DNA of 64,000 nucleotides, from positions 1 through 64,000 of the forward strand of contig NZ_FOCX01000001.1 in assembly GCF_900110215.1 (NCBI RefSeq). The letters are read 5' to 3'. Positions within the stretch are counted from its first letter, which is position 1. Each line of letters starts with the position of its first letter. Positions 28,173-37,295 of the stretch are shown here, one piece after another. Both the position numbers and the translations under genes were made by a program. The stretch comes from Halorientalis persicus (GTDB lineage Archaea; Halobacteriota; Halobacteria; Halobacteriales; Haloarculaceae). The notes beneath the pieces were generated by a model. It saw only the letters and a list, made by a program, of their open reading frames with translations. It made no database searches and had not been told where the DNA came from.

Positions 28173-28509
28173 GTGTCCGGACACGACCCACCGGCGTGAT
28201 TAATCCACCGATCCGATCAAAATTCTCGTCGTTTTTGCCGCCGAAAATCGGACGTATTTGTCACGCTACCGCCTAGAAGAGTACAATCACACACTGAGAC
28301 GAGAGAGAATCGCGCAAGGCGGAACTCCTGTCGGGCGGGAGATGCCCCGAATTTCGACGACTGTTCAGAAATTGTCGGCCGTTCGTCCACTGATTCCGGA
28401 TATATCCAGTTACTTCGTTCGCCGTAACCAGCAAGGATTAGTGGTTGCTCTAAATATTCACCAGTGAACATGGACAATCCGACAGCGATACTTTCGAGAG
28501 GTGGACGCG
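28173..28509. promoter_or_regulatory. Divergent nickel-permease/urease promoter region
   Basis: No gene supported. GGATATATCC (about 28397-28406) is a perfect 10-base palindrome and a plausible TATA element; CTCTAAATATTC at 28448-28459 is nearer to ureB and the better candidate for its promoter. GAGAGGTG at 28495-28502 is the ribosome binding site for the ureB ATG at 28510. I searched by eye for a NikR-style dyad (GTATGA-N16-TCATAC) and found none. Confidence 0.45.
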
Positions 28510-28938
28510 ATGGGCAGTGACCTGGTTCCCGGCGAAGTCGAGCCGGGTGCGGGACCGATCACGATCAACGAGGGTCGCGAGACGGCCACGGTGTCAGTCG
28601 CGAACACGGGCGACCGGCCCGTGCAGGTCGGCTCGCACTTCCATTTCTTCGAGGTGAACCGGGCGCTCGCGTTCGACCGCGAGACGGCGTTCGGGATGCG
28701 CCTGGACGTGCCGGCGGGGACCGCGGTCCGGTTCGAGCCGGGCGACGAACGCGAGGTCGACCTCGTGGCCTACGGCGGGAAACAGCGCGTCACCGGCCAC
28801 AACGGACTGACGGACGGGGCGACAAGCGACGGCGGGGCCGGCGATGCACTGACCCGGGCACGGGAGCGCGGGTTCGCCGATACGGGCAGCGAGTCCGAGG
28901 CCGAGACGAGTGAGTCCGACACGGAGGCGACGGAATGA
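28510..28938 (+). CDS. ureB: Urease beta subunit
   Basis: 142 residues from ATG 28510 ([13 protein letters not shown]), after ribosome binding site GAGGTG; the GTG at 28501 is within it. Signature [20 protein letters not shown] (about 33-52) and [18 protein letters not shown] (about 65-82) are typical. An unusually long acidic tail ([16 protein letters not shown]) follows the domain, as in other halophilic proteins. First gene of ureB-C-A-G-D-E-F. Its stop overlaps the ureC start (ATGA). Beta subunit packs on the alpha catalytic chain in the cytoplasm. Confidence 0.95.
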   Translation: MGSDLVPGEVEPGAGPITINEGRETATVSVANTGDRPVQVGSHFHFFEVNRALAFDRETAFGMRLDVPAGTAVRFEPGDEREVDLVAYGGKQRVTGHNGLTDGATSDGGAGDALTRARERGFADTGSESEAETSESDTEATE

Positions 28939-30638
28939 GAGACGTTTCCAGACGGCAGTACACGGACCTGTACGGCCCGACGGAGGGCTCGCGGGTTCGG
29001 CTCGGTGACACCGAACTGTTCGCCGAGGTTACGGAGGATCTGGGGACGCCCGGCGACGAGGCGGTCTTCGGCGGGGGGAAGACGCTCCGTGACGGCATGG
29101 GGATGGCCAGCGGCGTCACGGCCGCGGAGGGCGCACTGGACTGGGTGCTGACGAACGCGGTCGTGATCGATCCCGTCCTCGGCATCGTCTCGGCCGACGT
29201 GGGGATCAAAGATGGAGCCATCGCCGGCGTCGGGAAGGCGGGCAACCCGGACACGATGGACGGCGTGGACATGGTGGTCGGCCCGGCGACGGACGTGTAC
29301 AACGCCGAGGGGATGATCGCCACCCCCGGCGGCCTCGACATTCACATCCACTTCAACAGCGAGAACCTGTACGAACACGCCCTCACGTCGGGCATCACGA
29401 CGATGATCGGCGGCGGGTACGGTGGCGGCGCGACCACCTGCACGACCGGCCCGACGAACATCGAGCGCTTCCTGCAGGCGGTCGACGAGTGGCCCGTCAA
29501 CGTCGGGTTCTATGGGAAGGGCAACGCCAGCGACCCCGAGCCCCTCCGTGAGCAGGTCGAAGCCGGAGTTTGCGGCCTGAAGATGCACGAGGACTGGGGG
29601 TCGACACCGGACGTGATCGACACCTGCCTCTCGGTGGCCGAGGAGATGGACGTGCAGACCGCCATCCACACGGACACGCTCAACGAGTCCGGATTCGTCG
29701 AAGACACCTTCGACGCCATCGACGGCCGGACGATGCACATGTTCCACATCGAGGGAGCCGGCGGCGGCCACGCCCCGGACATCATCGAACTCGTCGGGGA
29801 ACCCAACGCGCTCCCCTCGTCGACGAACCCCTCGATGCCGTTCACCGAGAACACCGTCGACGAACACCTGGACATGGTGATGGTCTGTCACCACCTCGAC
29901 GACGACGTGCCCGAGGACGTGGCCTTCGCGGAGTCACGCATCCGCGCGGAGACGCTGGCCGCCGAAGACGTGCTCCACGACATGGGCGCGGTGTCGATTA
30001 TGACCTCCGACTCGATGGCGATGGGCCGGATGGCCGAGGTCATCGCCCGCACCTGGCAGACCGCGGACAAGATGAAGCGCCAGCGCGGTCCCCTGCCCGG
30101 CGACGAGGGGACGGACAACGACAACCAGCGGATTCTTCGGTACGTCGCCAAGTACACGATCAACCCGGCGATCACGGCGGGCATCGACGAGTACGTCGGC
30201 TCGCTGGAACCGGGCAAAGTGGCGGACGTGGCGCTGTGGGACCCCGCGTTCTTCGGCATCAAGCCCTCGATGGTGTTCAAGAGCGGTTTCCCGGTGATGT
30301 CGAGCATGGGCGAGGCCAACGGCTCGCTGATGACCTGCGAGCCCATCGTCCAGCGCGAGCGTGCGGGGGCCGTCGGGAAGGCCAAACACGAACTCTCGCT
30401 CTCGTTCGTCAGCGAAGCCGCCGCCGAGCGCGGCGTCGGCGAGGAGTACGGCCTCGACAGCCGGGTCGTCCCGATCTCGGGCACGCGGACGGTCGCCAAG
30501 TCCGACATGGTACGCAACGACTACTGCCCGGACGACATCGAGGTCGACCCCGAGACGTTCGAGGTCACCGTCGACGACGACGTGATCAGCTGTGAACCCG
30601 CCGAAGAAATTCCGCTGACCCAGCGGTATATGCTCTAA
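28935..30638 (+). CDS. ureC: Urease alpha (catalytic) subunit
   Basis: 567 residues. Ni ligands are present: HIHF (about 135-138), the carbamylated lysine in GLKMHEDWG (about Lys216), [10 protein letters not shown] (about 244-253), [12 protein letters not shown] (about 270-281) and the MVCHHLDDD flap (Cys-His about 317-319). Alpha subunits are normally about 567 residues, so it is full length. It hydrolyses urea to ammonia and carbamate. Start ATG overlaps ureB by four bases. It is followed after two bases by ureA. Coding of beta, alpha and gamma as separate genes, in the order B-C-A, is a haloarchaeal arrangement. Confidence 0.98.
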   Translation: MRDVSRRQYTDLYGPTEGSRVRLGDTELFAEVTEDLGTPGDEAVFGGGKTLRDGMGMASGVTAAEGALDWVLTNAVVIDPVLGIVSADVGIKDGAIAGVGKAGNPDTMDGVDMVVGPATDVYNAEGMIATPGGLDIHIHFNSENLYEHALTSGITTMIGGGYGGGATTCTTGPTNIERFLQAVDEWPVNVGFYGKGNASDPEPLREQVEAGVCGLKMHEDWGSTPDVIDTCLSVAEEMDVQTAIHTDTLNESGFVEDTFDAIDGRTMHMFHIEGAGGGHAPDIIELVGEPNALPSSTNPSMPFTENTVDEHLDMVMVCHHLDDDVPEDVAFAESRIRAETLAAEDVLHDMGAVSIMTSDSMAMGRMAEVIARTWQTADKMKRQRGPLPGDEGTDNDNQRILRYVAKYTINPAITAGIDEYVGSLEPGKVADVALWDPAFFGIKPSMVFKSGFPVMSSMGEANGSLMTCEPIVQRERAGAVGKAKHELSLSFVSEAAAERGVGEEYGLDSRVVPISGTRTVAKSDMVRNDYCPDDIEVDPETFEVTVDDDVISCEPAEEIPLTQRYML

Positions 30639-30640
30639 CG

Positions 30641-31003
30641 ATGAAACTCACACCCAAAGAACGCGAACGGCTGACGATCTTCATGGCCGCAGAGCTCGCA
30701 CGACGCCGCCGGGAGCGCGGCGTGAAGCTGAACCACCCCGAATCCGTCGCGCTCATCTCGGACTGGGCCTGTGAACGCGCCCGCGAGGGGATGGGCGTCG
30801 CCGAGATCCGCTCGGCGGCACAGACCCTGCTCACCGAGGCGGACGTGATGGACGGCGTCCCGGAGATGATCGACACGGTCCAGGTCGAACCGACCTTCCC
30901 CGACGGGACCAAACTCGTGACGATCCACGACCCGATCCGGTTCGAGACGGCCGAACAGGCAGAGGAGATGGGACTGGCCGGTAACAGTGAGGGGAACGCA
31001 TGA
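30641..31003 (+). CDS. ureA: Urease gamma subunit
   Basis: 120 residues. [20 protein letters not shown] and [20 protein letters not shown], then [20 protein letters not shown] and [18 protein letters not shown], cover the complete gamma fold. A 20-residue acidic tail is added at the C-terminus. The stop overlaps the ureG start (ATGA) by four bases. The ribosome binding site of ureA must lie within the end of ureC, since only two bases separate them. Confidence 0.97.
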   Translation: MKLTPKERERLTIFMAAELARRRRERGVKLNHPESVALISDWACERAREGMGVAEIRSAAQTLLTEADVMDGVPEMIDTVQVEPTFPDGTKLVTIHDPIRFETAEQAEEMGLAGNSEGNA

Positions 31004-31614
31004 GCCGACAGGTCGCAACCGTCGGCATCGGCGGACCGGTCGGCTCCGGGAAGACCTCGCTGGTCCGGGCGCTGGTCCCGCGACTGCGCGAGGACGGCCT
31101 GCAGGTCGGCGTCATCGCCAACGACATCCTGACACAGGAGGACGCGGACGTGCTCCGGGAGTCGTTCGCCGGCCAGATCCCGCCGGAACTGGTCGCCGGC
31201 GTCGAGACCGGGGCCTGCCCCCACACCGGCATCCGGGAGGACCCGTCGATGAACTTAGAACAGATCGACCGGTTCCTGGAGATCGAGCCCGACCTCGATC
31301 TCGTCTTGCTGGAGAGCGGCGGGGACAACCTCGCGGCCACGTTCAACCCGGAACTGGCCGACTACTTCCTCTACGTCATCTCGACGGCCGAAGGCGACGA
31401 CATCCCACGCAAGCGTGGTCCGGGCGTCACCGAGGCCGATCTGCTGGTGATCAACAAGACCGATCTGGCACCCCACGTCGGCGCGGACCTGGACCTGATG
31501 CTCGACGACGCCACCGAGGTCCGGGACGGCCCGGTCGTCACGACCAACTGCAAGACCGAGGACGGGATCGACGACGTGGCCGAGGCGATCCAGGGCCAGG
31601 TGTTGTTCGCCTGA
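31000..31614 (+). CDS. ureG: Urease accessory GTPase UreG
   Basis: 204 residues. P-loop [11 protein letters not shown] (about 9-19), the metal-binding [18 protein letters not shown] (about 68-85, CPH motif), [20 protein letters not shown], and the guanine-specificity NKTDLAP (about 149-155) identify UreG. GTP hydrolysis drives nickel transfer into apo-urease in complex with UreD and UreF. Normal size. One base separates its stop from ureD. Confidence 0.97.
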   Translation: MSRQVATVGIGGPVGSGKTSLVRALVPRLREDGLQVGVIANDILTQEDADVLRESFAGQIPPELVAGVETGACPHTGIREDPSMNLEQIDRFLEIEPDLDLVLLESGGDNLAATFNPELADYFLYVISTAEGDDIPRKRGPGVTEADLLVINKTDLAPHVGADLDLMLDDATEVRDGPVVTTNCKTEDGIDDVAEAIQGQVLFA

Positions 31615-31615
31615 G

Positions 31616-32503
31616 ATGGCAGCCGAGAGCCCACAGGACGCCTTCGAGGCGTTCGCGACCGAACGGCTCCCCCCAGCGGCCGACGGTGCAGTCGGCAAGG
31701 AAGGTCGCCTGGACGCGGCGTTCGCCGCCGTCGACGGGGAGACGCGGCTGGTCCAGGACTACGCGACGGTCCCCTTCCACCTGACCGGCGGGCTGGACCA
31801 CGACGAGGCCCTGCCCGGCCTCGAAACGGTCTACCTCCAGTCGCCGACCGGCGCGGTCGCGCAGGGGGACCGCCACGACCTCTCGGTGACCGTCGGCGAG
31901 GGTGCACAGGCCCACGTCACGACCGGGAACGCGACGAAAGTCCACGGCATGGACCGCAACTACGGCCGCGTAGACGTGGACCTGACGGTCGCCGATGACG
32001 GCTATCTGGAGTACCTGCCCGAGCCGACGATCCTGCACGCCGACGCCCGCTACCGTGGCGAGACGACGCTCTCGGTGGCAGAGACTGCGAGCGCCATCGT
32101 CGGCGAGGTCGTCGTGCCGGGTCGACTGGCACGCGAGGAGGCCTTCGAGTTCGAGCGCGCGTACACGCGCCTGCAGGCACGCGACCCCGACGGATTGCTG
32201 TTCGAGGACGCGACCGACCTGCACCCGGCCGAGCGCGACCCGCGGCGGCCGGGCGTCATGGGCGACCACGACGTGCTGGGGACGCTGTACGTCGTCGGCG
32301 ACGCCGCGTCCGATCCCCTCCACGAACGGGTCGCCGATGCGACGACCGCCCGTGCCGGGGCGACTGCGCTCCCGAACGACGCGGGCGTGATGGTCCGCGC
32401 GCTGGGCGACCGGGCGGCGGTCTCGGGCGCGCTCGACGCCGCGTGGGACGAGGCCCGCCGGACACTCGTCGGTGCCCCGGCACCGGCACGGAGGAAGGAC
32501 TGA
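31616..32503 (+). CDS. ureD: Urease accessory protein UreD (UreH)
   Basis: 295 residues. LDAAFAAVDGETRLVQDYAT, YLQSPTGAVAQGDRHDLSVT and HVTTGNATKVHGMD (about 100-113) match the conserved UreD beta-solenoid core, and LEYLPEPTILHADARYRGE (about 126-144) is the family's best-conserved segment. The stop TGA overlaps the ureE start. UreD binds apo-urease and acts as the nickel-delivery scaffold. Not to be confused with the UreH-type permease at 27501-28172. Confidence 0.93.
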   Translation: MAAESPQDAFEAFATERLPPAADGAVGKEGRLDAAFAAVDGETRLVQDYATVPFHLTGGLDHDEALPGLETVYLQSPTGAVAQGDRHDLSVTVGEGAQAHVTTGNATKVHGMDRNYGRVDVDLTVADDGYLEYLPEPTILHADARYRGETTLSVAETASAIVGEVVVPGRLAREEAFEFERAYTRLQARDPDGLLFEDATDLHPAERDPRRPGVMGDHDVLGTLYVVGDAASDPLHERVADATTARAGATALPNDAGVMVRALGDRAAVSGALDAAWDEARRTLVGAPAPARRKD

Positions 32504-33093
32504 TGCTAGTCACCGAATCGGTCCTCGGGAACGTCGAGGACGACGCCGACCTGCGGGCGGCGGTCGACGACCGGCCGGCCGAGGAAATCGAGCGGGTCGT
32601 GCTGGACGAGCGCGAGCGACGCCGGTCGCGGATCCGGACGACGACGGACGCGGGCACCGAGATCGGCGTCGTGGTCGAGGACGAGCGCGGCCTGGCACCT
32701 GGGGACGTACTGGTGGACGACGACGAGCGGGTCGTCCTCGTGGAGTTCGCCGACCGCGAGGCGCTGGTCGTCGCTCTCGACGGTGGCGACGCCGCGGCGA
32801 TGGCCCAGGCGGCCGAGCTGGGCCACGCCATCGGCAACCGCCACCGGGATCTGGCGGTCAGGGACGGCGAGGTCCTGATCGCGCTCGACGCGGACGGCGA
32901 CCGGACCGTCGAAGAAGTCACGGCGATGGCTCCCGAGGGCACCGAGACCCGACGAGAGCTGGTCGATCCCACGCTGTTCGACGGGACTGGTACCACCGAC
33001 CACGATCACGACCACGGCCCGGACAGCCACACGCACGAGCCGGGTATCCGGACCCTCGACGCGTCGGGTCCTACGGGAGGAGCAGAGCGATGA
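32503..33093 (+). CDS. ureE: Urease nickel metallochaperone UreE
   Basis: 196 residues from ATG 32503, overlapping the ureD stop. An N-terminal peptide-binding domain and a ferredoxin-like metal-binding domain (LGHAIGNRHRDLAVRDGEVL, about 106-125) are recognisable; the His of GNRH is the conserved nickel ligand. The tail DHDHDHGPDSHTHEPG (about 166-181) is a histidine-rich nickel store like that of bacterial UreE. It delivers Ni(II) to UreG. Stop overlaps the ureF start (ATGA). Confidence 0.92.
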   Translation: MLVTESVLGNVEDDADLRAAVDDRPAEEIERVVLDERERRRSRIRTTTDAGTEIGVVVEDERGLAPGDVLVDDDERVVLVEFADREALVVALDGGDAAAMAQAAELGHAIGNRHRDLAVRDGEVLIALDADGDRTVEEVTAMAPEGTETRRELVDPTLFDGTGTTDHDHDHGPDSHTHEPGIRTLDASGPTGGAER

Positions 33094-33779
33094 GCGACGA
33101 CTTCCCGGTCGCGGCGCTGCAGTTCGCGGACTCGTTTCTCCCAGCGGGGTCGTTCACGACCTCCTACGGCGTCGAGCAGTTCGTGGCTGCCGAGGAGATC
33201 GAGGACGCCACGGACCTGCAGACACTCGTGGAGACGTATCTCGACCGGCAGATCGGGCCCTGTGACATGGTGGTCGTCGCGGCGGCTCACGGTGCGGCGA
33301 GCGTCGGCGATCACGACGAACTGCGCCGGATCGACCGGCGGTGCTCGGCGGTGCAGTTGCCCGCGGAGTTCCGCGAGAGTTCGACCCGGACCGGCGGGCA
33401 GTTGTGCTCGCTGGTGGCCGACACCGAGGACGATCCGTTCCTGTCGGCCTACGGCAGGACCGTCGAGAGCGGGGACGCGCCGGGCAACTACGCGGCCGTC
33501 CTCGGCGCGGTGGCCGCCCGCACCGGGATGACCGCGCGCCAGGCGGCCATGGTCCAGGGGTACTCGTTCGTCACCGACCTCGTGGCGGCGGCCCAGCGCG
33601 TCCTCCGAATCGGTCACACCGAGGTGCAGCGAATCGTCACCGAGAGCCGCCCCGCCATCGTCACCGCGTGGGAGGCGAACGCGGATCGAACCGTCGACGA
33701 GTTGAGCCCGTTCGCACCGCTGATCGACGTGCTGTCGGCGGAACACGAGCGGGCTGAACGCCGACTGTTCCTCAGTTGA
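33090..33779 (+). CDS. ureF: Urease accessory protein UreF
   Basis: 229 residues from ATG 33090, with GGGAGGAG upstream inside ureE. LQFADSFLPAGSFTTSYGVE (about 10-29) is the UreF signature, and the all-helical remainder includes MTARQAAMVQGYSFVTDLVA. UreF links UreD and UreG and gates GTPase activation during nickel insertion. Last gene of the urease operon; an AT-rich gap with a new promoter follows. Confidence 0.93.
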   Translation: MSDDFPVAALQFADSFLPAGSFTTSYGVEQFVAAEEIEDATDLQTLVETYLDRQIGPCDMVVVAAAHGAASVGDHDELRRIDRRCSAVQLPAEFRESSTRTGGQLCSLVADTEDDPFLSAYGRTVESGDAPGNYAAVLGAVAARTGMTARQAAMVQGYSFVTDLVAAAQRVLRIGHTEVQRIVTESRPAIVTAWEANADRTVDELSPFAPLIDVLSAEHERAERRLFLS

Positions 33780-33923
33780 GCCGTACCCCGGTGTTCCGGT
33801 CTGCGCCAAGAACTAAACGTTCGTGTTTTATCACCCGAATAGACGGACATTAAGACACAAATATGCCGTAATATTCGTTCGAGTTCGACGAATACCCACC
33901 CATCTGTGACCGGACGCTGTATC

Positions 33924-33948
33924 AGTATAAATCATGAAGGTTTATACT
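33924..33948 (+). promoter_or_regulatory. TATA-overlapping inverted repeat
   Basis: AGTATAAA (33924-33931) and TTTATACT (33941-33948) are perfect inverted copies with a 9-base spacer (TCATGAAGG). The right arm can serve as a TATA box about 42-49 bases before the ATG at 33990, so a repressor bound to the dyad would block transcription. The same arrangement read leftward gives a second promoter pointing at ureF's end. Confidence 0.5.
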
Positions 33949-33989
33949 ACTGGAGGTCGCAGAGTGAAACGAAGACGACGGAGCCTACT

Positions 33990-34142
33990 ATGACCCGGCC
34001 TCGATCCAACGAAATCGATCCGATGGTGCCCGAGCTCGCAGCCGCGACCGACCGGACCGACGGCGGGAGCCGCGTAGCGTCCGACGGGGGCGTGGCTCGT
34101 GCGGCGGAGACGGATGCGCCGCTGGTGCCCGACCTCACCTGA
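33990..34142 (+). CDS. Possible 50-residue protein
   Basis: MTRPRSNEIDPMVPELAAAT continues through a Gly/Arg/Ala middle and ends AETDAPLVPDLT. PMVPELAAATD near the start and APLVPDLT at the end look like two copies of a short motif. Start ATG 33990 lies downstream of a promoter-like dyad (33924-33948). No cysteines, no signal peptide, no family recognised. Its reality rests on the promoter, acidic composition and position, not on homology. Confidence 0.35.
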   Translation: MTRPRSNEIDPMVPELAAATDRTDGGSRVASDGGVARAAETDAPLVPDLT

Positions 34143-34262
34143 TCGCGTGGTGGACTCTTTTCGGTCGTCGCTGGCGGAGGGCAGCGGCGCGACCGGACTG
34201 GTCGTGCACGATTGCGACTCGCAAGCACAACCTTTGATTACCCGGTTGCTGTAGCTCAGTAT

Positions 34263-34550
34263 ATGGAGTCTGATCGGAACGACGACGGAGACGGGGGGCC
34301 GATCCGGACGACCTGGGACCCGGACGATCCGGATTCGCTGACCGGGACGGTCGTCAACGCGGTCGCCGAAGCGCGCGGTGTCGACGGGATGGAACTCTCG
34401 GAGTTGCTCAACGACGTCCTCGACCCGGACGCGCTCGCTCGCGTGCTCGCGTCGGGGACCGGAACGGTTACCGTCACGTTCACACTGGACGGACAGTCGG
34501 TGACGGTCGACAGCGACGGCACTGTCATCGTCGAACCGCGCGAGGAGTGA
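34263..34550 (+). CDS. HalOD1-type output domain protein
   Basis: 95 residues from ATG 34263 (MESDRNDDGDGGPIRTTWDP). After an acidic start come SLTGTVVNAVAEARGVDGME, LSELLNDVLDPDALARVL and VTVTFTLDGQSVTVDSDGTV, matching the HalOD1 pattern of two helices, then strands ending in a V-x-V-D-x-D-G-T-V-x-V segment. HalOD1 domains are attached to, or found near, haloarchaeal signalling proteins and are presumed output modules. Function unproven. Separated from the NYN gene by 119 bases on the same strand. Confidence 0.75.
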   Translation: MESDRNDDGDGGPIRTTWDPDDPDSLTGTVVNAVAEARGVDGMELSELLNDVLDPDALARVLASGTGTVTVTFTLDGQSVTVDSDGTVIVEPREE

Positions 34551-34669
34551 GCGCGGGCGAGTCGAACCCTGTTTTCCGCGACGATGCCCCAGCCGGCGAG
34601 GCGCGCCACCGTCGGGATCGGAGCGGTCGTCTCGAAAACCGTATACCGCCGGCCCGCACTCCAGAGGGT

Positions 34670-35116
34670 ATGGGACTGCTGGATCGGCTGGGAGCCGGCG
34701 ACGGGCCAGTGCGGGTGGGCCTGTTCGTCGACGGCCCGAACGTCCTGCGCTCTGAGTTCGACGTGGACCTCGCGGACGTGCGCGCGGTCGCCGACGAGCG
34801 GGGGCGACTCGCTATCACGCGCCTGTATCTCGACGAGAACGCCACGTCCGGGCTGATCCAGGCCGCCGAGGCCAACGGTTTCGAGGTCGTCACGACCAGC
34901 GGCGACGTGGACGTGAAACTGGCCGTCGACGCGACCGCCGCGGCCGCCGAGGACGAGATCGATCTGCTGGCCATCGCCTCCAGGGACACCGACTTCAAGC
35001 CAGTCGTCGAGGCCGCCGCCCGTCGAGGGATCGAAACGTTCGCCATCGCGCCCGGCGAGTACGGCCGGTCCGACGCGCTCCGGACCGCTGCCCACGACGC
35101 CGTGACGCTGGATTAG
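34670..35116 (+). CDS. NYN-domain (PIN-like) nuclease-family protein
   Basis: 148 residues from ATG 34670 (MGLLDRLGAGDG); an upstream frame to 34547 lacks resemblance. VGLFVDGPNVLRSEFDVDLA carries the first catalytic Asp in the FVDGPN motif, VTTSGDVDVKLAVDATAAAA the second pair, and LLAIASRDTDFKPVVEAAAR the third, as in NYN/LabA-like proteins (FVDGxN, D-x-D, SxDxDF). Predicted RNase of the PIN-like fold. Overlaps the convergent CaCA antiporter by four bases at the stop. Targets unknown. Confidence 0.85.
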   Translation: MGLLDRLGAGDGPVRVGLFVDGPNVLRSEFDVDLADVRAVADERGRLAITRLYLDENATSGLIQAAEANGFEVVTTSGDVDVKLAVDATAAAAEDEIDLLAIASRDTDFKPVVEAAARRGIETFAIAPGEYGRSDALRTAAHDAVTLD

Positions 35117-36153
35117 CCCGTCGGCAGGATACCCGTGATGACGCCGGCTGATTCGAGGACGACCCAGACGACGAAGACGACGTAGGCCAGCAGGAGGCTG
35201 TACGATTCTAGCTGTGTCAGCGAGAGGTCGGTCCGGAGGACGGTAAAGAGGAGGATGGTCGCCAGCGTGAGGACGGCGAACATCGGGACGGCCATCGCGA
35301 AGTCGATCGAGGCCGAGCCGACGATGAGGACGCCGACGGGGATCGCAACGAGCAGGTCGAACGTGTTCGAGCCCAGCACGTTCGCGATGGAGGCGACCCC
35401 GCGGTCGTCCTTGGCCGCCCGGATGCTCACGAGTGCGTCGGGGAGACTCGTCGCCGCGGCGATGATCGTCACGCCCATGATGAACTCCGGGACGCCCAGC
35501 GTCGCCCCGATCAGGTCGACGGAGTGGACCAGTCGCTCGACGGCGATCAGGATCACCACGAGACCGGCCGCCAGAAAGCCCCACTCCTTGCGAACCGCGA
35601 TGTCTTCGATCCCGTCGGTGTCGGCCACGTGGTCACCGGTGTCCTGGGCCTGGATGAAGATGTAGAGGCCGTAGAGCCCGATGGGGATCAGCGCCAGCGG
35701 GCGGGTCACGAAGCCGGCGAGTTCGGGCGCGCCCGCCGTATTGTCGGGGTAGTAGATCACCGCCAGCGCGAAGGTGATCACCAGCACCGAGACCGCGAGC
35801 ATATAGAACTGCGCTTCCTTGTAGACCAGCGTCCGGTTGGCCTCGATCTCGTCGTCTTTCGCGATACCCGACAGCGCGGGGATCACGAGGATGTTGAAGA
35901 TGGCCGACCCGACGATGGCCCCCACACCGAGTTCGATGGAGTCCGTCAGGATGGCGGCGAAGACGACGGAGGCCAGCTCGGGGAAACTGGAGCCGACCGC
36001 GGTGACGATGGCCCCCTGAACGACCTGCGGGAGGCCGTAGTACGTCGAGAGTTCCTCGCTGGCCTCTTCGAGCCAGCCGCTCCCGATCCAGATGCCAACG
36101 GTCGCCACGACGATGGTCCCGATGTCGACCAGTGAGACGCCGGCCTCGCTCAT
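35113..36153 (-). CDS. CaCA-family Na+/Ca2+ antiporter-like protein
   Basis: 346 residues from ATG 36153 (MSEAGVSLVDIGTI). Two homologous repeats of five helices are evident: IVTAVGSSFPELASVVFAAI (about 50-69) and TIIAAATSLPDALVSIRAAK (about 230-249) carry the alpha-repeat signature (G/A-x-S-x-P-D/E-x-x). GAIVGSAIFNILVIPALSG and NVLGSNTFDLLVAIPVG follow each repeat. It is predicted to exchange cations (Ca2+, Na+ or H+) across the membrane. The repeats are inverted copies, normal for CaCA. No RCK domain. Confidence 0.9.
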   Translation of the reverse strand: MSEAGVSLVDIGTIVVATVGIWIGSGWLEEASEELSTYYGLPQVVQGAIVTAVGSSFPELASVVFAAILTDSIELGVGAIVGSAIFNILVIPALSGIAKDDEIEANRTLVYKEAQFYMLAVSVLVITFALAVIYYPDNTAGAPELAGFVTRPLALIPIGLYGLYIFIQAQDTGDHVADTDGIEDIAVRKEWGFLAAGLVVILIAVERLVHSVDLIGATLGVPEFIMGVTIIAAATSLPDALVSIRAAKDDRGVASIANVLGSNTFDLLVAIPVGVLIVGSASIDFAMAVPMFAVLTLATILLFTVLRTDLSLTQLESYSLLLAYVVFVVWVVLESAGVITGILPTG

Positions 36154-36317
36154 CGGGTGGACGGTCAAATGGCAGGCCAATAGGGCTTCCGCCGGTCGGG
36201 ACGACCCCGGCAGGGAGACGCTGCGTCGTACCGGTAGAAACCTAAGAAGTTCGGAGTTCCCGCGGTCGACGTTGCCCGAGACGAACGGTTTTTGCGCCGG
36301 GCGCGACCAGAGGGCGT

Positions 36318-37160
36318 ATGGACGACCTCGACACGCCGGTACTGGACGATCACCTGCATCTGGACCCGGTCAACGGACGCAACACGGAGGCCGTCGAGGA
36401 GTTCGCCGACCACGGCGGGACCCACCTGCTGGTCCTCAACAAACCCTCCTGGGGACTCGGCGTGGAGGTCGACGACGCCGACGATTTCCGGGAAGTGTTC
36501 GATCTCACCGCCGAGGCCGTCGAGGACGCGACGGCGGTACTGGACGGCCGGGCCTGGCCCGTGCTGGGGGTGCATCCGGCGCTGATCTCGCAGTTGCTGG
36601 ACCGCGGCTACGACCCCGAGGAAGCCCGCGATCTGATGCAAGCAGGGTTAGACGTGGCCGCCGAATACGTCGCCGACGGGCCGGCGCTGGCCATCAAATC
36701 GGGGCGGCCCCACTACGATGTCGAGGACGCGGTGTGGGAGGCCTCCAACGACGTGATGAAACACGCCTTCGAACTCGGGGGCGAGGTCGGCTGTGCCGTC
36801 CAGTTGCACACGGAGGGTGGCGAGGACTTCACCGAGGTCGCCGAGTGGGCCGAGGACCGTGGTCTCCCGCGCGAGCGCGTCGTGAAACACTACTCGGGCG
36901 GCCGCATGGAAGGGCCCGTTCCGAGCGTCCTCGCCGACAAGGACGAACTCGAAGTCGCGGTCGAGCGAGCCGAGCCGTTCATGATGGAGACGGACTTCAT
37001 CGACGACCCGGACCGGCCGGGCGCGGTGCTGGGACCGAAGACCGTACCGCGGCGCGTGCGCTGGCTGCTCGAGGCGGGTCACGACGAGGCGATCCGCAAC
37101 GCCCACGTCGAGACGCCCGCGCGGGTGTACGGCATCGACACCGAGGCGACGCTGGAGTGA
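36318..37160 (+). CDS. TatD-like metal-dependent hydrolase
   Basis: 280 residues from ATG 36318. LDDHLHLDP (about 9-17) supplies the HxH motif; VLGVHPALI (about 82-90), KSGRPHYDV, QLHTEGG (about 161-167) and the late METDFIDDP (about 222-230) give the expected order of metal ligands for the amidohydrolase/TatD fold. The branch is archaeal. Predicted hydrolase or DNase; not proven. Ends 132 bases before the DUF2150 gene, no obvious operon. Confidence 0.82.
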   Translation: MDDLDTPVLDDHLHLDPVNGRNTEAVEEFADHGGTHLLVLNKPSWGLGVEVDDADDFREVFDLTAEAVEDATAVLDGRAWPVLGVHPALISQLLDRGYDPEEARDLMQAGLDVAAEYVADGPALAIKSGRPHYDVEDAVWEASNDVMKHAFELGGEVGCAVQLHTEGGEDFTEVAEWAEDRGLPRERVVKHYSGGRMEGPVPSVLADKDELEVAVERAEPFMMETDFIDDPDRPGAVLGPKTVPRRVRWLLEAGHDEAIRNAHVETPARVYGIDTEATLE

Positions 37161-37295
37161 GCTCGCCGCTCGTGGCGGCATCGGCGGGACGGGTCGTAAC
37201 GAAGCCGATATCGACGGATTCGAGGAGTCCAGACGGAGTCGGGCGGGGTGTGTTGACCTCGAAGTCTTTAACCCCGGCCGTACATAGGGGCAGGT

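Noticed and set aside
28173-28509. Short open frames between the nickel permease and ureB
   Set aside because: They have no start site with a ribosome binding site, no acidic bias and no similarity to each other; the region reads as promoter DNA.
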